Positions 18,816-25,175 of a stretch of DNA of 25,175 bases are shown here, in pieces. The notes below the pieces were generated by a model. The model had not been told where the DNA came from, made no database searches, and worked only from the letters and a program-made list of their open reading frames with translations. How positions within the stretch are numbered: the first letter of the stretch is position 1; every line of letters begins with the position of its first letter. The DNA is from Chara braunii (Eukaryota > Streptophyta > Charophyceae > Charales > Characeae), in assembly GCA_003427395.1 (NCBI GenBank), contig BFEA01000002.1, positions 3,292,921-3,318,095 on the forward strand, in the 5' to 3' direction. A program made the position numbers and the translations under genes.

Positions 18816-19619
18816 TTATATTTTGATAGGTGATGATTTTGATAGTCCACTCTTAATGGGGGAGATTTTGCTGTATTGCTTAGAGGTAGACTCAAACATA
18901 GATAACTAGGATGATTGGGGTAAGATCACGATATGGAGATTGTTCTCCATGAACTTATAGGTTCAGCCTGGGGCGTTGACCTGTCATGTGTTACAGACCC
19001 TCTTGATCGTTGATTAAAGATCCGGACTAGATTCAGTTTGATCCTTTGAGGGTCATCATCTGTTATCGTTGATAACAGGTCGGTTGCCGATTCGTCGGTT
19101 TACGACTCAATTCCAACTCACCCTCCACACTCAACCTAGAAAGCTATAGCCCTGGTATTTGTTTCGTTAAGGTTTCACCCGAACTTTTATTGAATGGTCA
19201 TTTAACAAAGGCACTGAGTATTTAATTAAGGTTGGTTGGACAGGAGGTTGGGGCTTGCATGGCTAAAGCGAGGGGTATGAGTGCAGAGATTGGTTGGGGT
19301 TAACTCCGTGTAGCGCGTGGACTGTTGCTTGACTTTTTGATGTGATTGCAAGTATGTGTCGTGGCTTAGATCCTGGATTTGACTGCCTGCGATCACATAT
19401 ATACGTATGGTTGTGAGGAGCCTCACTTAGACTGTGAGAAGTGATCGTCACATACTTACCCCTTTATATATGTATACATGGGTGTACTTGGGATGAATGT
19501 CTGCATGGGCTAAGGGGCCCCGTACCAAAGACCTACTAAGAGGTGAAGATTGAGAGACATAGGGAAGATCTTTCCTTTTATTTGTTTTGCTTCTTGGGAG
19601 TTTTCCTAGTCGGACGTTG
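18816..19619. other. Gene-free stretch with one perfect hairpin
   Basis: CTGTTATC-GTT-GATAACAG at 19060-19078 is a perfect 8-bp hairpin. The sequence otherwise has only short frames, and the two overlapping minus frames at 19226-19451 share no recognisable motif. Confidence 0.55.
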
Positions 19620-19706
19620 GTCCTGGACCGGGATTCAAGGTCCTTGTCCAGGACATCCCAAACCCTAGGCTCTGCAGGGGAGGAATTTTTCCCTCGCGCA
19701 GAGCCT
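19620..19706. other. Two adjacent 9-bp perfect hairpins
   Basis: GTCCTGGAC (19620-19628) pairs with GTCCAGGAC (19646-19654). AGGCTCTGC (19667-19675) pairs with GCAGAGCCT (19698-19706), inside which GGGGA also pairs with TCCCT. They stand immediately before the short ORF at 19769 and open the hairpin cluster. Confidence 0.6.
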
Positions 19707-19768
19707 ATTTACATTGCCCGTCGAGGCACCCCACCTTGAAGGCGGAAATACCGCGAGGGCCGAACGAC

Positions 19769-20107
19769 ATGTCCTTCAGCCGTTCAATATTGTGCGGGGC
19801 AGCCCCTTACGATATATTCCTTCAACCATTCAATACCGCGAGGCCGGAACCGCGATTACCACGTACGGTTGACATCGTTGGTTGGTATGAAACTGGCCTG
19901 CAGCTGCGCGACCTTATATTAGAATCCCGCGCACGACGTTCCGCCGCTCTAGTGTTTAAAAGTTATGAGATCAAAAGGGACCCGTACGTATGCGCGAACG
20001 CTTGGGATTACTATAGGCCGCTGACACCACCCGAAAGGGGAAGGGTACCCCAAGGTTTTGTTTTCTTTTGGGATAAAGAGGATCTTCGGTCTATTCGTGT
20101 TTTTTAA
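19769..20107 (+). CDS. Possible small protein, family unknown
   Basis: From the first ATG the frame gives 112 residues and ends in TAA. Unlike most frames here it has a balanced globular-looking composition, with several Trp, Tyr and Phe residues and charged stretches. Recognisable patches are VGWYETGLQLRDLILES near residues 40-56, KSYEIKRDPYVCANAWDYY near 66-84 and QGFVFFWDKEDLRSIRVF at the C-terminus. No signal peptide or membrane segment is seen and no family is recognised. It sits between two hairpin groups. The bases contain small internal inverted repeats (for example GGGGCAGCCCC near 19796), so it could be an exon, a fragment of a longer decayed element, or a chance frame within a structured RNA. 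Confidence 0.28.
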   Translation: MSFSRSILCGAAPYDIFLQPFNTARPEPRLPRTVDIVGWYETGLQLRDLILESRARRSAALVFKSYEIKRDPYVCANAWDYYRPLTPPERGRVPQGFVFFWDKEDLRSIRVF

Positions 20108-20130
20108 GATTTATAGTTGGACATTGTAGT

Positions 20131-20525
20131 GTGTGGCAGCCGTCAAAGTCAAACCCCTTGACCTCTGCCCAGGTCTAGAGAGGGGTTCATCTCCGGGGCA
20201 GTAAGAAACGACTGCCACCACAGGTATGGACCTGTGTACCACCCACTTTGCACAGAGTGCAAAGAGGGTGTGTGGTCTTCAACCGCGCTTAGACGGTTGT
20301 CCATCGTCGAGAGATAAACCCTCAAGGCGCGTGTCAGCCGACACTTGAGTGTCGAATGCGACCCTTGAGATTAACGAGGACTGCATGAATATGGGTACTA
20401 CATGGTACGCCATCATTGGGACTGCTTGCGTACGTTTACACTGCTAGTCGATATGAGTAAGCCCGGCGTCCGCGCGGTTTTGTACGAAGTCTTGCGTGCG
20501 ACGCCTATCCGATTTTCGCATCGGA
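20131..20525 (+). ncRNA. Candidate structured RNA, function unknown
   Basis: Consecutive perfect stems are packed in 400 bp. They are GTCAA/TTGAC (20148, 20158), GGCAGT/ACTGCC (20197, 20211), CACAGGT/ACCTGTG (20219, 20230), CTTTGCAC/GTGCAAAG with loop AGA (20246, 20257), enclosed by ACCAC/GTGGT, CAACCG/CGGTTG (20280, 20294), CTCAAGG/CCTTGAG (20321, 20363) enclosing CGACACT/AGTGTCG (20339, 20348), GGCGTC/GACGCC (20465, 20500) and TCCGAT/ATCGGA (20508, 20520). It does not match U1, U2, U4, U5, SRP, RNase P or rRNA motifs that I know. The strand is a guess, because the pairing is symmetrical. Confidence 0.35.
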
Positions 20526-22240
20526 AAGTTATGGGACGGCTACCGAGGGGCTAGGAGTGTTGTCGCGTTGTTTGTATTGTGTCATTTCGTATGTGTGCGT
20601 GTGTGTGTTTTATTTTTGTGTTTGTTGGAGTGGTGTGTGCGTGGTGTGTGGGATGCGTCCTAGCTGACCGACGACGGGCCGCGCTTGGGACCTCAACCCC
20701 CCTGGTTCGCGTGCGGGTCTGATAGAGGCGTATTACCGCGTGTACCCCGTATGCTACAGCGAACGAGAAACGCCCTCGGCTGGTCCACCTCTGCGATTGC
20801 AACTGATTAGCTTTCGTACTGTGGACTGGTAGCTCGGCGGGGATACACCCACCGAAGAGAGGTGACAACTTCCGTAAGATGGAGGTAAGTCGTGCCTCAC
20901 GTAGACCCTATCCTGTCGTAGGGGCTCGCGAGAGGTATGGTTGGCGCACTCGGCCGGAGCGGCTTGCGGAAGCTCCACATGTATATTTGTGACGAAGGAT
21001 TTAAACCAACGCCTGTGTGATGCGGCCGGGAGGGTCCCGCGCTGCCCTGGTGCAGTGCCGGACCGATGCGCTCGACACCGGAGGCAAAAGTTACTTCACG
21101 TGGACTAACTTCTTATTCAAAAGTAACCCCCGAAACCACATAGATTCGATTATTTTGTTTTCAGAATGGTGAACGCGTGTTTATCGCCATGTGGACTGAG
21201 CCAGCTGAACCATCAGGACGTCAACTTCTTGAACCTCCCTGACTACGGCCCTCCCCGTACAACGAGGACAGGACGAGTGTTTGTGAGTGGGCCATGTGAG
21301 AAGTTGTCGCCAAGATAGGCGGTCCTTGTTACTCTCCTTGCGAGGCACAATGTTCAGGTTTTGTAAATGCTATTTTATTTTTTTTATTGTCGATACTCGC
21401 TTTCTCCCTTATTCTGTTTTATTCCCCTTCAACGAGTTGATTTTCATCCCATGGCCGACAGTTGTGCCCCATTGGCCTCGTACTTTGTGCAGCGATTGTC
21501 GCCGCACAGAGCGCTTTCAAGCCAGAGGATTCAACTATCGGACATGTGGCGAGGAGGAATATAAGCAAAAAGCAGTAAGACTGCGACCCTCTGATTCGGA
21601 TTCATAACTCTGTAACGAACGATGCCACACATCGAAGTTCAAAGGTACTTCTTGGACTAGGTGACCTTTGAGAAAGGGCCCGCTTCCCTAGCCTCTCCGC
21701 CTATTGTTCATCGTTCCATATCTGGAACCACACGAGAGATTTCAGTTATGTTTTTGTCTCCACACTCAATTTTCCAAAATCCTTCGCACACCCCATTTCG
21801 CCGCTTTTCTGGGGCCCTTTTTATGCTTTAGTCACTCCGACAAGGAAAATGGAACAGGGTGTGAGGTTCCTGAGCATCACAGGTGTATCTTTTGTTGTAC
21901 TAGAGGAAAATTCGTTCATCGTGGCGCTCAGTGGAGTCGAGGCTCCGAGGCTCGTCGGACCTGCCAGCAGAGCTCGAGGTAGCGCCGAAATAAAATATTG
22001 ATCGCTCCCCAGAGGCTGCCTAAAAAAATGACACCTTCATCCGAAGAAAGAAAACTGGGCGTCGTCCCCACAAACAGCAATACGACTTTTCAAACGGACC
22101 GCGACTCCTCCGAGCCCCGATGACTCCCACGACCGTTGCACCGACCGGTCAGTCTCGTGACAATGACCAGACCCCTTCACAGCACCCCTCCACCCCCTCT
22201 AAACCACACCCCGTTTGTGGTCGTCGACATTTCCTCCTAA
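20526..22240. other. Region with splice-like signals, no assembled gene
   Basis: A canonical 5' splice-site string (GGAG|GTAAGT) lies at 20881-20890, and a 3' string (TTATTTTGTTTTCAG) ends at 21164, which would give a 280-bp intron. After it, a frame from the ATG at 21166 runs 50 codons. A 106-codon frame at 21287-21607 ends in a Cys-containing hydrophilic tail (CSDCRRTERFQARGFNYRTC). None can be joined into a convincing gene. The flank upstream of the putative donor has a stop 20-odd codons back. Confidence 0.3.
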
Positions 22241-22252
22241 CTGTGAATTATC

Positions 22253-22280
22253 TTTTTTTTTTTTTTTCTTTTTTTTTTTT
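22253..22280. repeat. Poly-T tract (T15-C-T12)
   Basis: This long homopolymer could be the poly(A) tail of an element inserted on the minus strand. No element is recognised to its right and no target-site duplication was found, so this is not claimed. Confidence 0.9.
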
Positions 22281-23250
22281 GGGAAGCTGCGAATCTAGCT
22301 CCCCGCCCCCTCTTAGGGGTGGACCCCACTGGCCGGTGGCTGGAGACTAGTGTTGACGATAAAAGACGGTCGACCGTGGTTGAAAAAACTTTACGCATTT
22401 TGAAGGGACCCCACCGCAGACCGATAGTTTCGACACTGGAAAAGGCATAGCATACTCGAATAGGAAAACGCTGAAGGGTGTTTCCTGAAAAGTCAAGTCG
22501 GCGGGTGCTGTGGACCGTGGCCTGGTAACGCACTGCTCCAGGACAAGTCCGTGTGTGGCCGTGCGCGACCTGGTGTGGCGGGTTCCGCACAAGTGCCGTG
22601 CGTTGCTGTGTGGCCCGAGCGGGTCCGCTCAGGTAATGGGAAATTACCGTTGGGGGCGTGGGTGGATGTCCCTCCGTGCCGTTGGTGGGAGGTGTCGTTT
22701 GAACCATTGGTAGCCGGAGTGCACTGAGCACAAGAGCACTGACGGGGAGCCATCGCCAGGGAGAGGACGGTTTGGTGAGTCACAAAGGTTAGTGAAGGTT
22801 GTGCGGTCGACAGGGCCAAAACAGGCGGTGTACAAGGGTTGACAACGTCGCGGTCACGTTAACGGAATCGCCATGGATCCATCGGACATGGCCGCTTCGG
22901 AGGAGGAGTGGGAGGACCTCATGAAGGTCACGGCTGCATGGCTGGCCGTCGTCCGAACCCCGCAAAAAATTCGAATTTCAAACGGTCCACCACGACGTTC
23001 ATGAATTCGGGGGACCATGGACTCCACAGACTGGCGGGCCCTTGGGAATACCATGCGACACCACGGGAAAACACGAATGTCCGCCACGGCCTCCGGGTAC
23101 ACAGAACGACCCACGGCGAGGATGCATGGTCCACGCCGTGAAGCCCGTGTCTGGATGGACATGCCCCCCCCCCCTGCTCAACTGGCGGCCTCCTTGGAAA
23201 AGGTCTGGAAACCGGTCGGCGTCGAATTTCCGGACCGCGGACCATGTAGA
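22281..23250. other. GC-rich gene-free stretch
   Basis: Open frames are long on both strands simply because stop codons are rare in this GC-rich DNA (for example minus 22237-22731, minus 22999-23454, plus 23042-23659). None shows a domain. The word GGCCAGTGGGGTCCAC is shared in inverted orientation between about 22325 and 23390. Confidence 0.5.
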
Positions 23251-23410
23251 AACGCCCGTCACCATTTCCGCAACCTCTTTCCAAGCACAATGGGGTCTAG
23301 AATTCCTTTCCGGGCCAGCTTTCCACACCCGTTTCCAGACCCAATGGGGTCTGGAAAACACCCGGGCGCCAAAACTTTTCCAGGCCGCTGGCCAGTGGGG
23401 TCCACACCTT
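23251..23410. repeat. Degenerate 53-bp tandem repeat, three copies
   Basis: The word TTTCCA followed some bases later by ATGGGGTC recurs with its TGGGG at 23291, 23345 and 23396. The middle copy carries an 11-bp perfect hairpin, TTTCCAGACCC-AATG-GGGTCTGGAAA, at 23332-23357. Confidence 0.6.
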
Positions 23411-23430
23411 AAGAGACTCGCCACACAGGC

Positions 23431-23453
23431 TGTCCAAAACCACGTTTTGGACA
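23431..23453. other. 10-bp perfect hairpin
   Basis: TGTCCAAAAC, loop CAC, GTTTTGGACA. It is flanked on both sides by direct copies of CTCGCCACACAG (23418 and 23461). The reverse complement of that word, CTGTGTGGCGA, recurs near 23722 and 23936. Confidence 0.8.
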
Positions 23454-23779
23454 ATTTTGCCTCGCCACACAGACTTTCGAAGAATTGCGGCTCAAAAAAA
23501 ATTCGACAGGTGTCAGAATGCTACGCTCGACACCATCCCCCCATTTGTTTCCTCCCGTTTGCAGGGGCCAGAAACTCGAAAGTGCCCGACCTGCCTTTCC
23601 AGAATTGCGTTCGAATTTGCATTATCAGGGACTGTTCCGTGACGCCCGTGCCCTGTTGAAAGTCGAAAGGCGGATTCCATTTGGCCATGACCCAAAAAAA
23701 AAAGCCTTGGCCCTCTACAGCCTGTGTGGCGAAAGGGGGTAAACTGTCGACCGCTGACTTTCGAAAATGTTTTCTGACA

Positions 23780-23931
23780 GCTGTCGAATCTCGAAGAGTT
23801 TCGACAGCCTGTGGGCCTCGCCACTCCACTCTCGAAATGTGAAAAAGACAAAATAATGTGGAGGGCGCATCTGGCCATGTTCTAGCAGGAAGTTCATTCT
23901 CATTTTGCACGTTTCGAGAGTGGTGCGGCGA
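23780..23931. other. Hairpin and 28-bp inverted repeat
   Basis: GCTGTCGAA/TTCGACAGC (23780-23788 and 23800-23808) is a perfect 9-bp stem. Next to it, 23818-23845 is complementary to 23903-23931 at about 24 of 28 positions. The central CCACTCTCGAAA is perfect, with a 57-base spacer. Confidence 0.75.
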
Positions 23932-23947
23932 CGCCCTGTGTGGCGAG

Positions 23948-24068
23948 CCTCAAGGCCCTGGTTGCACTACTCGCCATCCGCCAAGATTTCGAATGCATCT
24001 GGACCAAACGATTTCCACATGCAATCAAAACGTTGGCGGATGGCGAGTAGTGCGTCGAGGCCCTTAGG
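23948..24068. other. Long foldback with 21-bp perfect arms
   Basis: Positions 23964-23984 are perfectly complementary to 24033-24053. The core word is CTCGCCATCCGCC. Pairing continues outwards with bulges through AAGGCC against GGCCCTT, making arms of about 37 bases. The 48-base loop itself pairs weakly (TTCGAATGCAT against ATGCAATCAAAA). A transcript from either strand would fold into one long hairpin of the size of a small-RNA precursor. It may instead be a short foldback transposable element. Confidence 0.8.
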
Positions 24069-24619
24069 CCTTTTTTCCTTGAAATGAGCCGCGGCTGGTC
24101 GCCCCCCAACTGCACGATCGAGCCCCCCCGCCAAGCCCACCGCGCTGTTGCCATTTGCCAACAGTTTGCCAACAGGTTGGGATTTCCTGCCCAGCAAGTC
24201 CCCTGGGCTGGGTCCGTGGCGTCCAGAGCGAAAACCCCTAAACCCTCGGGGTTGGTGACATCTCGGGGGCCCGCGCTGCCGCCAGGCCCTGTGCAAGCTT
24301 TGCAAGCTTTCTTTTGCCCACGGAAAACAGTCCCAAGTGACAGGGCGCCGATTCGATTCTGGGCTCTTCGATCTTCGGGATCGACGTTCCAGAATCGGGC
24401 ACGTTTTCCAAGTAGTCCACGCGCTATTTGTTTGCCTGGTGCCCTTGCGAATACAAATGCCCACTCTGCGCGGGCGGTTTGTCGACGACTGAACTCCCTG
24501 CTCTTCCGTCAAAGCACGCCGCGGCCGTTTTCCCGACGCTTGTTGCGGCCGCCCCTTGCCGCCGGTGGCTGCCGCCACTGCTGCCATCACTGGTCTCAGG
24601 TAAGTCGTCAACTTCTTCC
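24069..24619. other. GC-rich stretch with possible exon end and a hairpin
   Basis: Two plus-strand frames (24084-24692 and 24428-24658) and one minus-strand frame (23967-24797) are open. A CTCAG|GTAAGT donor-like site at 24595-24605 follows the GC-rich part and is followed by repeats, which would fit an exon end. Neither frame shows a domain, so I make no gene call. A composite hairpin lies at 24354-24397 (CGATTCTGG/CCAGAATCG enclosing TCGATC/GATCGA). Confidence 0.4.
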
Positions 24620-24624
24620 TCTTC

Positions 24625-24707
24625 GTGCACGTGTGTGCGTGTGCGTGTGTGTGTGTGAGAATGAGAGAGTGAGAGTGAGACAGAGAGAGTGAGAGAGAGA
24701 GAGACAG

Positions 24708-24780
<73 letters not shown>
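24625..24780. repeat. (GT)n then (GA)n microsatellite
   Basis: A short GT run passes into an interrupted and then pure GA run. Poly-Ser/Leu minus-strand frames across it are artefacts. Confidence 0.97.
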
Positions 24781-24783
<3 letters not shown>

Positions 24784-24817
24784 GTGACCTCGTCCAACCT
24801 TGCGCGAGGGTCGCACG

Positions 24818-24925
24818 CCTCCTCCTCCTCCTCCGCTTCTTTCTTCTTCTTCGTTTTCTTCTTCTTCTTCTTCCTCTTCTTCTATTGTCACCATTCTTCT
24901 TCTTCTTCTTCTCCTCCTCCTCCTT
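24818..24925. repeat. (CCT)n/(CTT)n microsatellite
   Basis: Interrupted CCT and CTT triplets form one pyrimidine-rich strand. The minus strand reads as Glu/Lys/Arg-rich frames. Confidence 0.95.
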
Positions 24926-24977
24926 CAATCTCTCCAAACGCATGAAATCGAGGTGCCAAAAAAGAATATGCAAGAGT

Positions 24978-24982
24978 GGGGG

Positions 24983-25046
<64 letters not shown>

Positions 25047-25089
25047 GAGCGAGCGAGCGAGCGAGCGAGAGAAAGAGAGAGGACGAGCG

Positions 25090-25175
<86 letters not shown>
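24978..25175. repeat. (GA)n with (GAGC)n insert, runs to window end
   Basis: A G run leads into a GA repeat with two short GAGC/GCGA variant blocks around 25045-25092. The window ends inside it. Confidence 0.97.

Noticed and set aside
22253-22731. Possible minus-strand retroposon with a poly(A) tail
   Set aside because: Only the homopolymer is present. No target-site duplication, reverse transcriptase or recognisable source RNA was found.
24350-24360. GATTCGATTCT, a 9 of 11 match to a B box
   Set aside because: No A box lies at tRNA distance upstream, and the word is part of the 24354-24397 hairpin.
23967-24797. 276-codon minus-strand frame ending in Ser-Leu repeats
   Set aside because: Its start is in a GA microsatellite and its body covers the foldback. 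GC-rich DNA has few stops, and the ESNRRP-type peptide is a common spurious translation.

Overview
This 25 kb window looks like accessory, repeat-rich nuclear DNA of a eukaryote. The reasons are long dinucleotide and trinucleotide microsatellites, long degenerate intergenic stretches with no bacterial-style operons, tRNA-like Pol III promoter relics, and above all a recognisable U6 spliceosomal snRNA-like sequence on the minus strand (about 10170-10277) ending in a run of ten T. I cannot assign a lineage. The 5' hairpin of the U6-like sequence (GUCC-UUCG-GGAC) resembles plant and algal U6 more than metazoan U6, but that is weak evidence. No confidently recognisable protein-coding gene is present. 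Most open frames of 60-200 codons are translations of simple repeats or frames open on both strands. Many have no in-frame ATG near their start.

Layout. 1-97 (TG)n; 98-930 a CTGCAG-rich degenerate triplet region with frames open on both strands; 1166-1196 (ATT)n; 1460-1850 a 160-bp tandem repeat; 1954-2025 a tRNA-like relic; 2100-5600 AT-rich unique DNA with many A/T homopolymers and a 125-bp direct repeat at 4851-5092; 6057-6113 (TC)n; 6785-7010 four copies of a short degenerate repeat; 7263-7530 a SINE-like dispersed repeat whose second copy lies inverted at 16500-16763; 8690-10160 mixed DNA with a few possible coding relics; 10170-10427 a tRNA-like A-box/B-box element followed on the same strand by the U6-like sequence; 11160-11960 a small palindrome plus G-rich minisatellites around (CT)n/(CA)n; 14365-14400 a second copy of that palindrome; 15301-16525 a tandem duplication of a 605-620-bp unit; 17023-17960 an array of at least eleven hairpins with a shared loop motif and co-varying stems; 18165-18815 a 124-bp A/B-alternating tandem repeat; 19620-20525 a dense cluster of perfect hairpins around one short protein-like ORF; 23250-24070 a second hairpin-dense area ending in a foldback with 21-bp perfect arms; 24620-25175 GT, GA, CTT/CCT and GA/GAGC microsatellites up to the end.

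The most interesting signals are structural rather than protein-coding. First, the hairpin array at 17.0-18.0 kb has stem changes that are compensated while the loop stays constant. Second, the tRNA-like promoter lies 77 bp upstream of the U6-like sequence. Third, a near-identical palindrome is present twice, 3.2 kb apart. Fourth, there is a miRNA-precursor-like foldback at 24.0 kb. Fifth, there is a candidate structured RNA at 19.6-20.5 kb. All of this was read by eye. Expression, conservation and copy number elsewhere in the genome are unknown.
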